NCBI GenBank assembly: GCA_030830565.1
Contig: JAURMR010000026.1
Location: 24,047-88,046 of the forward strand
Direction: 5' to 3'
DNA length: 64,000 nucleotides
From: Acidimicrobiales bacterium
Lineage (GTDB): Bacteria; Actinomycetota; Acidimicrobiia; Acidimicrobiales; Acidimicrobilacustridaceae
Shown here: positions 7,584-16,802 of the stretch, piece by piece
Numbering within the stretch: position 1 is the stretch's first letter
Layout of the letters: every line of letters begins with the position of its first letter
Position numbers and translations under genes: made by a program
Notes under the pieces: generated by a model
Told to the model about the DNA's origin: nothing
Seen by the model: only the letters and a program-made list of their open reading frames with translations
The model's database searches: none

Positions 7584-8647
7584 TGTGCGACTCCATCACA
7601 TCGACCTTCGTTATGGACAAGTTCAACAACACGTTCAAGGACGGTTGGATCAGTTTCGGGCATCACGCCATGGCCGAGATTGAAAATGTGCGCCGGATTA
7701 CCGGCGTTGCGACGAAGAACGTCGCGTGTTGCCTCGGCAACAACATCCCAAGGAGCAAATGCCAGTGCGGGATCAAGGTTTCCTTGCAGTGCGATGTTCG
7801 CGGGCACACGCGTGCGTGCGACATCAAGTGGGACGCGCCAGTCAACGCCAACAACGTCGGCGCCGGCTGCAGCCATGAGTCCAAGGAGTTCGCCCGTTCC
7901 CACACCGAAATGAATACGGGGAACATTGAGGTCGGCAACTTCGGCGAACACTCGTTGACTATGCGGAAGTACAAACTTCTCGTAATCGGGAGCGCTCAAC
8001 GTTCCGGCCCACGAATCGAAAATTTGAACTGCAACAGCACCGTTCTCAATCTGCGAACGTAACGACACAATCGCGAGATCGGAAAGTCGTTCCATCAGCT
8101 TGTGCCAAAGACCAGGATCGCCGTGCATCAGAGCTTTGGTTTTCGTGTAGGTGCGAGAAGGTCGACCTTCGATCAGGTAACTCGCGACGGTGAAAGGTGC
8201 GCCGGCGAATCCGATCAATGGCACCGGAAGTTCGCGAGCGAGGATGCGCACGGTCTCGAGCACATACGGCGTATCGGCTTCGGGGTCGAGCGGGCGAAGT
8301 CGTTCGAGGTCGGCAGCGCGAGTGAAGGGCTGCTCCACGACTGGGCCAACACCCGGCGCAACATCGACGCCGAAACCAATTGCCGCAACCGGCACGACGA
8401 TGTCGGAATAGAGGATGGCGGCGTCGACGTCATATCGACGCACCGGCTGCATCGTGATCTCGGCTGAGAGTTCGGGGTCGGCGATGGCGTCGAGGATGCT
8501 TCCCGAGCCGCGGATTGACCGGTACTCGGGCAGGGACCGTCCGGCCTGTCGCATGAACCACACCGGCACGCGATCGCCCGGACCTCCGAGGATGCCGCGG
8601 CAGGCTCGTAGGAAGGGCGGGAGAGGGGAAGGGGCTGCATCGGTCAC
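7580..8647 (-). CDS. hemE: Uroporphyrinogen decarboxylase
   Basis: An enzyme of 355 residues that converts uroporphyrinogen III to coproporphyrinogen III. The N-terminal signature PVWFMRQAGRSLPEYR, with both conserved arginines, is present. The later motif IGFAGAPFTVASYLIEG and the C-terminal NLGHGVMPETDP (catalytic His) are also typical. It uses a GTG start at 8647 and is the first gene of the minus-strand hemE-hemH-hemY operon. It diverges from helD across 150 bases that hold an imperfect direct repeat. The upstream heme genes lie 13 kb away on the other strand. Confidence 0.95.
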   Translation of the reverse strand: MTDAAPSPLPPFLRACRGILGGPGDRVPVWFMRQAGRSLPEYRSIRGSGSILDAIADPELSAEITMQPVRRYDVDAAILYSDIVVPVAAIGFGVDVAPGVGPVVEQPFTRAADLERLRPLDPEADTPYVLETVRILARELPVPLIGFAGAPFTVASYLIEGRPSRTYTKTKALMHGDPGLWHKLMERLSDLAIVSLRSQIENGAVAVQIFDSWAGTLSAPDYEKFVLPHSQRVFAEVADLNVPRIHFGVGTGELLGLMAAAGADVVGVDWRVPLDVARTRVPANIALQGNLDPALAFAPWDVVAEATRDVLRRNAGNPAHIFNLGHGVMPETDPTVLERVVELVHNEGRCDGVAQ

Positions 8648-8677
8648 GAGGCCACGCTACCGACAAGGTCTCGCCGG

Positions 8678-8763
8678 GGAGAATCCGGCGGCCTGAGGCC
8701 ATTTGGTTGAGGACCGCTAAAGTGAAGAACCCCCTTCGGAGCCCCGCTGGAGAATTCCGGCGG
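8678..8763. repeat. Imperfect direct repeat in the hemE-helD divergent promoter region
   Basis: The 14-15 base motif GGAGAAT(T)CCGGCGG occurs at 8678-8691 and again at 8749-8763, 71 bases apart, each followed by a GCCT-containing stretch. The first copy also forms a small hairpin, with CGCCGG and CCGGCG arms around a 7-base loop. Both copies lie between the two divergent start codons, so they may be binding sites for a shared regulator. No convincing -35/-10 pair could be assigned by eye. Confidence 0.45.
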
Positions 8764-8797
8764 ATCGAAGAAGGCCTCAAATCATTCGACGGAGCCC

Positions 8798-10921
8798 ATG
8801 GCCCCACATCCCGATCTCGAAGCCGAACAGGCCTATATCGATCACGCGTATGCGTGTCTCGAAGAGTCGCGGCAGGCCGCGTCTCGGCTGACGTCGATGG
8901 TCGAGGTCGGTCGGGGCGGCACGGAACAGGCTCGGTTTGAGCGTGAAGTCATCCACGAGACCGTGTTCAACCGGCTGACACAACTTCAGCTGGGCGATGC
9001 GGCCCTGTGCTTCGGTCGGATTGATCGCGAAGCTGAATCACCCGATGGGCTGATGGAGAGTTTCTATATCGGTCGAATTGCTGTGAGTGATTCCGCGCAG
9101 GATCCGGTGATTGTTGATTGGCGAGCGCCGGTGGCGGAACCGTTTTACCGTGCAACCGGTCGGCAACCAATGGGGTTGGCTCGTCGACGGCATTTCGCAA
9201 CTCGGGGCCGTCGTCTGCTGGGCGTAGAAGACGAACTCTTCGGCGCAACACTGGCGAGCCTCGGCATGCCCGTTGGTGAAGCGACCGTCGATACGGGCAA
9301 TGTCGTTCGTGGCCAAGGCGCGTTGTTCACCGCACTTGAAACAGCGCGCACCGGTCGCCTCGGCGACATTGTTGCAACCATTCAGGGCGAGCAGGACGAA
9401 ATCATTCGTGCACCACTTCCTGGCGTACTTGTGGTCCAAGGTGGACCAGGCACAGGCAAGACTGTGGTTGCACTGCACCGCGCTGCTTACCTGCTGTACA
9501 CGCATCGTTTCCCACTTGAAGGTCAGGGCGTTCTTGTCATCGGCCCGAATCGATTGTTCCTCGGGTACATCGAACAGGTGCTGCCGTCGCTCGGCGAAGC
9601 GGGAGTCGAACTTGCGGTGCTCGCGGATCTTGTTCCCGATGTGAGTATCCGTCATTACGACGTCGGGCTGACATCACGCGTGAAGGGTGACCCGCGCATG
9701 GTGTCGTTCCTTTCGCGAGCAATTCGTGACCGTCAACGTCCGTTGCGTTCTGATTTGGTCGTTGGATACGGACTTCAACGACTCACCGTTTCCCGTTCGC
9801 GCAGCGCACAAATCATTTCTGATGCTCGTCGTCGCTATCGCCGACACAATCCGGCGCGCAAGTACGTCGAAAACGAACTCTTTGCCGAACTTGCACTTTC
9901 GGGTCGTGGGGAAATCGCAGCGTCTGAAGTTCGAGAACGTCTGCGTCGTGACCCTTCTATTCGTGAAGCACTTGAGTGGATGTGGCCAACGCTCACTCCT
10001 GCGCAGTTCCTGCACGATCTCTACGGCGCGCGTGGGTTGCTGCGCAATGCGGCAGGAACATCGCTCTCTGAAGCCGAATGGCAATCGTTGCATCGTGAGC
10101 GTTCTGAATCGGTAAGCGAAATCGACTGGACCCACGACGATGCGCCACTTCTTGACGAAGCTCGGGCGCTGCTCGGGCCAAAGCCGCGTCGCCGTCGTCA
10201 GGGCGAAGCCAATGATGACGATGAAATTCGTACCTACGGCCACATCGTCGTCGATGAGGCACAGGATCTTTCACCGATGCAACTGCGCATGCTTGAACGC
10301 CGTTCGCTGAATGGTTCGATGACTGTGGTGGGTGACATTGCCCAAGCCACCGGTCAGTGGGCACATGAATCTTGGGAAGAAATTCTTTCGTTACTTCCGT
10401 CGAAGCGAGAGCCACGACGAAACGAACTCACACTCGGTTATCGGCTGCCTGCGCCAATCATGAAACTCGCGGCGCGTGTGCTGCGATGGGCAGCCCCGGA
10501 CCTTCGGCCACCGCGTTCGGTTCGAGAAGACGGCGCTGAACCGATTATTGAGCGCGCTGCACCAGGGCAATTAGCCCAAACTGTTGCTGCAGTAACGCTC
10601 GGTGAACGCGCGGCTGTTGATCCCGGTCAGGTCGCAGTCGTGTGTGCGTCATCAATCATTGATGAAGTATGTGATGGACTCGAAGAAGCCGGAATCGCGT
10701 TCGGCCGGGCTACTCGCCATGGTCTTGAACATCGCGTCACAGTTGTTGAAGTCGGACTCGTGAAGGGTCTTGAAGTCGATGCAGTGATTGTGGTGGAGCC
10801 GTCACTGATTGTTGCCGAACAGGCACAAGGAAACCGCGCGCTGTACGTGGCGCTCACCCGTGCAACGAAACGCCTCGCGATCGTCCATGAAGACGATCTG
10901 CCCGAGTCACTTCTCGACTAA
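8798..10921 (+). CDS. helD: HelD-type UvrD-like superfamily 1 helicase, RNA polymerase recycling factor
   Basis: A 707-residue ATPase. The N-terminus (about residues 1-60, LEAEQAYIDHAYACLEESRQ) is a predicted coiled coil like the arm that HelD inserts into RNA polymerase. Walker A is GGPGTGKTVVALHR near residue 215, Walker B is VVDEAQDLSPMQ near residue 485, and motif VI is YVALTRATKRLAIV at the C-terminus. HelD proteins release stalled or rifampicin-bound RNA polymerase from DNA. UvrD/PcrA repair helicases are larger and lack this N-terminal arm. The protein is similar in length to mycobacterial HelD. It is convergent with the DtxR-family gene with only 15 bases between. Confidence 0.8.
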   Translation: MAPHPDLEAEQAYIDHAYACLEESRQAASRLTSMVEVGRGGTEQARFEREVIHETVFNRLTQLQLGDAALCFGRIDREAESPDGLMESFYIGRIAVSDSAQDPVIVDWRAPVAEPFYRATGRQPMGLARRRHFATRGRRLLGVEDELFGATLASLGMPVGEATVDTGNVVRGQGALFTALETARTGRLGDIVATIQGEQDEIIRAPLPGVLVVQGGPGTGKTVVALHRAAYLLYTHRFPLEGQGVLVIGPNRLFLGYIEQVLPSLGEAGVELAVLADLVPDVSIRHYDVGLTSRVKGDPRMVSFLSRAIRDRQRPLRSDLVVGYGLQRLTVSRSRSAQIISDARRRYRRHNPARKYVENELFAELALSGRGEIAASEVRERLRRDPSIREALEWMWPTLTPAQFLHDLYGARGLLRNAAGTSLSEAEWQSLHRERSESVSEIDWTHDDAPLLDEARALLGPKPRRRRQGEANDDDEIRTYGHIVVDEAQDLSPMQLRMLERRSLNGSMTVVGDIAQATGQWAHESWEEILSLLPSKREPRRNELTLGYRLPAPIMKLAARVLRWAAPDLRPPRSVREDGAEPIIERAAPGQLAQTVAAVTLGERAAVDPGQVAVVCASSIIDEVCDGLEEAGIAFGRATRHGLEHRVTVVEVGLVKGLEVDAVIVVEPSLIVAEQAQGNRALYVALTRATKRLAIVHEDDLPESLLD

Positions 10922-10936
10922 CGCAACACAGGTCGT

Positions 10937-11608
10937 TTAGGCGGCGGTAACGAGAATTCGCTGTGTTGCGAATTGATTGATTTCGACGGTTTGGCCATCG
11001 ATTTCCACGACCGTTATGCCTTTTGCCGCAAGTGCCGTGACAGTTCCTGAATGACCAGGCAAAAGTGACGAGGACTCAAGAAATTCAAGAAGTCCGGGAG
11101 TGAACTCGAGTTCTTCGGGAATTCGAGACACCGTGAATGTCTGGCCGACAGTGAGTGTGTCAAGAGTGACCGAGGTTGGCGGCTGATAGTCGGTTCCCGG
11201 AATTGGGTTGCCGTGCGGACACGTGGTGGGGTCCCCGAGCGCGCGCATCATCGCCACTTCGACGGTGGGAGAGATGACGTGTTCCCAACGACCAGCTTCG
11301 TCGTGGGCTTCGGCCCAAGAGAGTCCGAGCATGTCGGTGAGGAACCGTTCGGCAAGTCGGTGACGACGAACGACGGTTTCGGCGAGGGAATGGCCATCGG
11401 GAAGCAAGCGAATGACGCCGCCATTGATTTCGATAAGGCCAGCGCCTTCCATGCGACGAATCATTTCGGAGACCGCTGGGCGAGAAACTTCGAGTCGTTC
11501 GGCGATGCGTGCCTGAATGACGTCAACGTCGTCTTCGCGCAACTCGAAGATGGCCTCGCAATATTCCTCAAAGGCGGGGTGCCATTCGCGCTGCTTATTC
11601 GGGGCCAT
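10937..11608 (-). CDS. DtxR/IdeR-family metal-dependent transcriptional regulator
   Basis: A 223-residue regulator with an N-terminal winged helix (IQARIAERLEVSRPAVSEMI), a central dimerisation/metal domain and a C-terminal SH3-like domain (from about residue 145), as in DtxR and IdeR. The ancillary metal ligands H83, E87 and H102 are in place. The primary site is atypical. Helix 1 reads FEEYCEAIFEL, giving E15/E18 like the acidic pair of MntR instead of the DtxR methionine. The DEACRWEH motif reads DEAGRWEH, so the cysteine is G106, with E109 and H110 kept. It probably represses metal uptake or storage genes, but whether Fe or Mn is the effector is open. It lies 42 bases downstream of the sedolisin gene. 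Confidence 0.88.
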   Translation of the reverse strand: MAPNKQREWHPAFEEYCEAIFELREDDVDVIQARIAERLEVSRPAVSEMIRRMEGAGLIEINGGVIRLLPDGHSLAETVVRRHRLAERFLTDMLGLSWAEAHDEAGRWEHVISPTVEVAMMRALGDPTTCPHGNPIPGTDYQPPTSVTLDTLTVGQTFTVSRIPEELEFTPGLLEFLESSSLLPGHSGTVTALAAKGITVVEIDGQTVEINQFATQRILVTAA

Positions 11609-11650
11609 AGGGAGAGTCTACGGGTGAGCGCCAATGACGCGGCGGGCGGA

Positions 11651-12988
11651 TCAGCCGGTGAACGCAGGCTTCACTGGCTCACGAGGTGATGTGAGCGCGC
11701 CTAGCAGCTTGGCGAATCGGAGCTCACCGAGGCCGCTGGCAAGATCGAACCCGTCGCCGGCATCGCAGCAATCAACCTCGGGATAAATGCGGTTCGAGCC
11801 GAGCACAACATCAAAGAAGGAAGCTCGGTCGACCTCGGTGCCCTTGGCGGTCGCATAGAGAACCTGATGGAGGTTGCTTGGGAACGCAATGCCTTTGGCG
11901 GAAAGCGCTGTTCGAACCGATGCAAAAGCACCGGCATACAGAGGGGCAGCAAAACTTGTTCCCTCACCGGCAAACCACGCTCCTGATCCATCAATAAATG
12001 CGTATCCAGGTTGCCCGGCGAGAGCGCTGACATCGGGCACTCGACGTCCAGCGCGCTTGTTTGGGAGCAGCCCGTCTTGCCAACTCGGGGTCGCGGAGAA
12101 GTGCGCAGAAATCCCGCCGCCGCCTGCCCCGCAACGTGTGGGAAGTGATGTTGCATCCCACACCTTGATCGTGTCGAGCGGCGTGAATTGAGTCCCGCCG
12201 ACAGAGATCACAGAAGGGGAACTTGCGGGATAGTTCATCATTTCGTCGCGTCGCGAATCTTGGATGCATTGAGGGTGCGGTGAACATTCCGATGGTCCGG
12301 CATCTCCTGCAGCCTTAAAGAACCAAATTCCGGCATCGGTGAGTCGTTGGAGCGCTTGTTCGGTGCGGGCGATCGCTCCTGGATGGTTGTCGTTCCAACT
12401 GGTTTCGCAACTTCCGAAACTCAATGAAACGACATCAACGCGACGTCCGTCGGTGAGTGAAGCGTTCGTAATGCCGTCGATGATTGCAGCGAGATCGGTT
12501 TGCTCGTTGCCGGTCGTCACCAATGAGTAGATGCGGTCAATGTTGGGAGCGCCTATGGAGAGTGCTTGAACATCGCCTTGTGCTTCGTTTCCACTCGCAG
12601 GAAATGCGCCGGTCGTGATGACTGCATCACCGTTTCCGTTGAACGTCACGAGTCGCTGATCGAGTGGATCTCCCGGGAGGCCGAAGCATTGGCGCCAATC
12701 GCTGAACGCGGAGTCGTCGACGGACTGGTTGAACTCAATAACCGCTGCCGTCCGACCGCGTCCATCAAAACCACTGTTGTGAATTTCTGTGAGGTCGTAG
12801 TGGTTGGCGATTTCCTGCGGAGTGCGCGAGTTGCTATTTGGACGAGACCCACAAATTGCAGGCAGCGCCTGCGATTGAACCGAAGGCGAAACATCGAGCG
12901 CCGAAGCAACGTCGATTCCCAGAAATCCGGCAATCAGGAGTGCTGAAACAACGACTATGGAACGCGAGCGGCGGGTGCGGGTTGGCAT
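11651..12988 (-). CDS. Secreted S53-family serine-carboxyl peptidase (sedolisin)
   Basis: A 445-residue protein with a signal peptide (hydrophobic residues about 11-29). The sedolisin catalytic set is visible: E135 and D139 in GNEAQGDVQ (Glu-x3-Asp), D229 of the oxyanion hole in KAAGDAGPSEC, and nucleophile S345 in GEGTSFAAPLYAG. The strand VDVVSLSFGSCE and the calcium-site region near the C-terminus also fit. Most sedolisins carry a long activation pro-domain of roughly 170-200 residues; here the catalytic domain begins about 45 residues in, so the pro-domain is missing. It would cleave proteins outside the cell. It lies 24 bases downstream of the PPOX gene on the same strand. Confidence 0.83.
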   Translation of the reverse strand: MPTRTRRSRSIVVVSALLIAGFLGIDVASALDVSPSVQSQALPAICGSRPNSNSRTPQEIANHYDLTEIHNSGFDGRGRTAAVIEFNQSVDDSAFSDWRQCFGLPGDPLDQRLVTFNGNGDAVITTGAFPASGNEAQGDVQALSIGAPNIDRIYSLVTTGNEQTDLAAIIDGITNASLTDGRRVDVVSLSFGSCETSWNDNHPGAIARTEQALQRLTDAGIWFFKAAGDAGPSECSPHPQCIQDSRRDEMMNYPASSPSVISVGGTQFTPLDTIKVWDATSLPTRCGAGGGGISAHFSATPSWQDGLLPNKRAGRRVPDVSALAGQPGYAFIDGSGAWFAGEGTSFAAPLYAGAFASVRTALSAKGIAFPSNLHQVLYATAKGTEVDRASFFDVVLGSNRIYPEVDCCDAGDGFDLASGLGELRFAKLLGALTSPREPVKPAFTG

Positions 12989-13012
12989 CGCACCAGTATG
13001 GCAATCGCTGGG

Positions 13013-13408
13013 TTAGCCCCGACCCATGATTCGGGTCACTGCGATCTCAATGACGACGCGGTCATCTCGCTGCTTTGGTTCCCGATAGCGACCTGCATAG
13101 CGCTTTACCGCCATCGCCACTCGCTCTGGGTCACCGGTCACGGTTGCGGTGCCTTCGAGTGACAGCCATCGGCCGCCATCGACCTGACAAACGGCTGCCG
13201 GTGAACCGGGTCGCTCGGCAACGTTGCGTGCTTTGCGACTTCCCGCCCAGGTAATGACACGCACGAGCGATTCATCGGGATCCCACGTGAAGCCAACCGC
13301 AACGACGTGAGGAGTGTTGTCGGCGCGCATTGTTGTGAGTGACGCCAAATGACGTTCGGTGAGGAACGTGGTGACTTCGGGTCCGAGAGCAGCAGGGTTG
13401 TGGGCCAT
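13013..13408 (-). CDS. PPOX-class (F420/FMN-binding) pyridoxamine-oxidase-like protein
   Basis: A 131-residue split beta-barrel protein: FLTERHLASLTTMRADNTPH at the start, VVAVGFTWD, then GSRKARNVAERPGSPAAVCQ and a WLSLEGTATV strand. This is the pattern of the small Rv1155/TIGR03618-like F420-dependent group. Substrate and cofactor (F420 or FMN) cannot be fixed by eye. An upstream in-frame ATG at 13525 would add a low-complexity Arg/Ser stretch lying inside the permease gene. I chose the ATG at 13408 because it shares its A with the permease stop (TGATG) and begins at the conserved domain. Confidence 0.78.
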   Translation of the reverse strand: MAHNPAALGPEVTTFLTERHLASLTTMRADNTPHVVAVGFTWDPDESLVRVITWAGSRKARNVAERPGSPAAVCQVDGGRWLSLEGTATVTGDPERVAMAVKRYAGRYREPKQRDDRVVIEIAVTRIMGRG

Positions 13409-15966
13409 CAGTCGCTCGAGATCGCTCGAAGAACGTCGAGACGAGCTGCTCGACGAGCCGGATAGAGAGCGGCACCAACGCCGGCCAAGATCGCGATGAT
13501 CACGATGATCACGAGCTGGCTCCAAGGAATTGCGAAGGAAGTGATGCCCTCATCAACCAGAGCGGTCACCAGCGCCCATCCGAAAATGATGCCGATGACG
13601 AGGCCGATAAGCGTGCCCATCAAGCTGATAATGACCGACTCGAGTCGAATCGTTGAACGAACTTGGCGACGGCTCATGCCAACGGCTCGAAGGAGGCCGA
13701 GTTCGCGGGTTCGTTCATAGACGGACAACAACAGCGTGTTGACCACGCCCACAATTGCGATGATGAGAGCGAGTGCCAGAAGCACGTAGACGATCTGCAG
13801 GAACTGGTTGACCTGATCGGTCTGTGACTTCTTGTATTCGTTCAGGTTCTGGAGTTTGGCGCCAGGAACCGCGTCGGTTACTGCCTTGAGTCCCGGGAGT
13901 GCTGCGTCGACTCCCGCTGACGACGTGTCATCAAGTTTGATGTAAATCGCTGAATACGTTTGCTGTGAAGGTGGCACCAACGTATTGAACTGGTCGGTGG
14001 AGATGATCCAACCTGGACCTTGAATCGGGAATTCCGTCTTGTAGATCGATGTGAGAGTCAGTGTGGTTGCGCCACCCTGAAGAAACACCAATTGGACTGG
14101 ATCGCCGACTTTGAGGTTCTTGTCCTTCGCGAGTTTTTCGGAGGCGGCGATCTGGCCAACGCCGAGCGAAACGAAAGATCCTTCGACGTCGTTGAATTCG
14201 ATGACCTGCGAGATCGCATCTGGATCAACCGCAAGAATGACCTTGCCGGAGTTCCCAACGTTGGCGAACGTCGCGCTGATGCCAGCAGCAACACGAACTC
14301 CCGCCACATTGTCAAGGTCTGTCGCCATTGATTGGGGAAGCGCGGTTGATCCGAAACTTTCGGTCGTCACCACGTATTGGCCGGTGACCGATTGATTAAT
14401 CGCGTCCACGGTCGATGCTTTGACCGACTGGGCGGTGACAGCGATGAAGCCGACAAGGCCGATACCGATCATGAGTGCCGAGGCTGTGGTTGATGTTCGA
14501 CGCGGATTACGCATCGCGTTTTCGCGTGCGAGACGTCCGGTGATTCGGCTGGCCTTCTGCAGCGGCCATCCGAGTGCACTGGCAAAGGGCGTCGCAATGA
14601 CCGGGCCGATAACGGTGAGCGCAATGAAGACGAAGAATGCTCCGCCGCCGATGATCTGCAGCCCGGAATCGGAATTGCCGTTGAGGCCGAACCAAAGCAT
14701 GAATGCGCCCAGAGCAAGAAGAATCAGCCCGAACGCGACGCGAAGTCGTGATGCACCGGTTCGATCCACTGCGACATCACGCATTGCGGCGATTGGCGGA
14801 ACAGTCGCTGCACGACGAGCCGGGAACAGCGCAGAAACGAGCGTGATGATTGTTCCAACGAGCAAGGAAACGAGGACTGCAACTGGCGGAATGACGATCG
14901 GCGTATCGGGGCCCGAGAAGCCGATTGATTGCATCAGTTTGTTGAGACCAATAGCCAAAAGCACACCGCAACCCACGCCAACGATCGAAGCGGTAAGACC
15001 AACGAAGAAGGCTTCGAGAACGATTGAACGCAGCACTTGACCGCGGCTTGCTCCAAGTGCTCGGAGAAGGGCGAGTTCCTTTGTGCGTTGCGCAACGATG
15101 ATTGAGAACGTGTTGTAGATAATGAACGAGCCAACGAACAATGCGATTAACGCAAACACCAAGAGGAAGGTGCTGAAGATTCCGATGATCTTCTGAAACG
15201 CACTCTGACTTTCTTCGGTGAACTCGGCACCGGTGATTGCTTCAGTCCCTGAAGGTATGGCTTTTGAGATCGCTTCACTCAATTGCGTCTGGGACACGTT
15301 GTTTTGGCCGGCAACCGAAATCCAGTCGTACGTGCCAGGTTCGCCAACGAGGGTCTGGATCGTTGGGGTTGCAAAAAGTGCGGCCTGTGCGCCACCCCAA
15401 GTTTCAAGTTTTCCGAATTTCGCGACGCCTACGACCTTGAACGACTGCACACCCTTTGTGGCGGAAACGTTGACCGTGTCGCCAACGGCGTAGTTCCCTT
15501 GGTCGGCAGTTTTCACATCAAGGACGATGTCGTTCGCAGCAACTGGCGGCGCGCCGTTGACAAGTGTCCATCCGTTCAGCGATGGAGAATCAAGCCAGTT
15601 GAGTCCGAAGTTCGGCGGACCTTGTGCCGTCACCAGTGGTTGATTGTCTTTGTCGAGAACCTTGATTTGGCCGACAACTTGTCCTTCAGCGGCCTCAACT
15701 CCGGGGACACCGATGACCGTGGGCAATACCGATTCAGAAATTCGGGTTCGCTCCGGGCCGAACGGAGTGTCGACTTCATTTGTTGAACGAACAACGACAT
15801 CGATCGACGCGTAAACGTCAGCAAATACCTTGTCGAAACTCGCGCTCACGCTTGATGTCAGTACCTGCGTGCCCGACATGAAGGCAACGCCGAGGAGGAC
15901 ACTGACCGCGGTCGCGATGAGGCGAACCTTGTGGGCCATGAGCCCACGCAACGTGACTTTCAGCAC
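13408..15966 (-). CDS. FtsX/MacB-like ABC transporter permease
   Basis: An 852-residue membrane protein with a duplicated FtsX architecture. An N-terminal helix precedes a MacB-type periplasmic domain (about residues 40-230), then three helices with the signature ELALLRALGASRGQV. A middle pair of helices and a second extracytoplasmic domain follow, and a last three-helix block has RELGLLRAVGMSRRQV. Such permeases pair with LolD/MacB-type ATPases in mechanotransmission or in export of peptides and lipids. The ATPase gene ends one base upstream, confirming the pair. It uses a GTG start. The substrate is unknown. Confidence 0.88.
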   Translation of the reverse strand: MLKVTLRGLMAHKVRLIATAVSVLLGVAFMSGTQVLTSSVSASFDKVFADVYASIDVVVRSTNEVDTPFGPERTRISESVLPTVIGVPGVEAAEGQVVGQIKVLDKDNQPLVTAQGPPNFGLNWLDSPSLNGWTLVNGAPPVAANDIVLDVKTADQGNYAVGDTVNVSATKGVQSFKVVGVAKFGKLETWGGAQAALFATPTIQTLVGEPGTYDWISVAGQNNVSQTQLSEAISKAIPSGTEAITGAEFTEESQSAFQKIIGIFSTFLLVFALIALFVGSFIIYNTFSIIVAQRTKELALLRALGASRGQVLRSIVLEAFFVGLTASIVGVGCGVLLAIGLNKLMQSIGFSGPDTPIVIPPVAVLVSLLVGTIITLVSALFPARRAATVPPIAAMRDVAVDRTGASRLRVAFGLILLALGAFMLWFGLNGNSDSGLQIIGGGAFFVFIALTVIGPVIATPFASALGWPLQKASRITGRLARENAMRNPRRTSTTASALMIGIGLVGFIAVTAQSVKASTVDAINQSVTGQYVVTTESFGSTALPQSMATDLDNVAGVRVAAGISATFANVGNSGKVILAVDPDAISQVIEFNDVEGSFVSLGVGQIAASEKLAKDKNLKVGDPVQLVFLQGGATTLTLTSIYKTEFPIQGPGWIISTDQFNTLVPPSQQTYSAIYIKLDDTSSAGVDAALPGLKAVTDAVPGAKLQNLNEYKKSQTDQVNQFLQIVYVLLALALIIAIVGVVNTLLLSVYERTRELGLLRAVGMSRRQVRSTIRLESVIISLMGTLIGLVIGIIFGWALVTALVDEGITSFAIPWSQLVIIVIIAILAGVGAALYPARRAARLDVLRAISSD

Positions 15967-15967
15967 G

Positions 15968-16723
15968 TCAGGCCCCGAAGCTCTTCATGCGATCGATCAC
16001 CGAATCTGTAGTGGGCGATTGCAGATCGTCGACAACCTTCCCATCGACGAGAAATACAACACGGTCGGCGTAACTCGCAGCGAGGGGATCGTGGGTCACC
16101 ATCACGATTGTCTGCGCGAATTTGTCAACGGCTGTGCGCATGAACTCGAGAATTTCTGAACCACTGCGTGAATCGAGGTTGCCGGTGGGTTCGTCTGCAA
16201 AAATAATTGCAGGCTGACTCGCAAGTGCGCGTGCAACGGCGACGCGTTGCTGCTGCCCACCTGAAAGTTCACTCGGGCGGTGCGAAAGGCGATCACCAAG
16301 GCCAACAGTGGCGACGATGGTGTCGAGCCATTCCTGATCTGGGGTGCGACCGGCAAGATCCATCGGAAGTGTGATGTTCTCCAGCGCGGTCAACGTGGGT
16401 ACAAGGTTGAACGCCTGGAAGACGAAGCCGATTGTGTCGCGGCGCATGCGCGTGAGCTGCTTGTCGTTCAACCCACTCAGATCGACGTCTCCGATGAAGA
16501 TTCGACCAGTGTTGATGGTGTCGAGACCAGCAACGCAATGCATCAGGGTGGACTTGCCACTGCCGGACGGGCCCATGATGGCGGTGAACTTGCTCCGCTC
16601 AAAAGAAACGCTCACATTGTCAAGAGCGGTAACGAGCGTGTCGCCGGCTCCATAGACCTTGGTGACGCTCTCGGTATGAGCAGCAGTCGAGGTACCGGCA
16701 GGAGAAGAAGTAGTCGTTGTCAC
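15968..16723 (-). CDS. ABC transporter ATP-binding protein (LolD/MacB family)
   Basis: A 251-residue ATPase with Walker A GPSGSGKST, Q-loop FVFQAFNLVPTLTALEN, signature LSGGQQQRVAVARALA, Walker B IIFADEPTGNLDSR and the switch histidine in VMVTHDP. The FADEPTGNLD sequence is characteristic of the LolD/MacB/FtsE subgroup that drives FtsX-type permeases, and such a permease gene follows one base after the stop. The start is a GTG at 16723 without a clear Shine-Dalgarno, and no other plausible start is near. A hairpin lies between this gene and the peroxiredoxin gene upstream. Confidence 0.9.
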   Translation of the reverse strand: MTTTTSSPAGTSTAAHTESVTKVYGAGDTLVTALDNVSVSFERSKFTAIMGPSGSGKSTLMHCVAGLDTINTGRIFIGDVDLSGLNDKQLTRMRRDTIGFVFQAFNLVPTLTALENITLPMDLAGRTPDQEWLDTIVATVGLGDRLSHRPSELSGGQQQRVAVARALASQPAIIFADEPTGNLDSRSGSEILEFMRTAVDKFAQTIVMVTHDPLAASYADRVVFLVDGKVVDDLQSPTTDSVIDRMKSFGA

Positions 16724-16751
16724 GGCCGAAAGGCTAGGGCCTAGACGCGCG

Positions 16752-16779
16752 AAGGGGACAGGCGGTGGCCCGTCCCCTT
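16752..16779 (-). terminator. Hairpin between the peroxiredoxin and ABC ATPase genes
   Basis: Arms AAGGGGAC (16752-16759) and GTCCCCTT (16772-16779) enclose an inner GGC/GCC stem and a GGTG loop. The hairpin lies about 25 bases after the peroxiredoxin stop and 30 bases before the ATPase start. On the minus strand only a short TTC follows, so it is a weak Rho-independent terminator or an attenuating structure. Confidence 0.5.
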
Positions 16780-16802
16780 TGACGAATCGAACGACGGATT
16801 AC

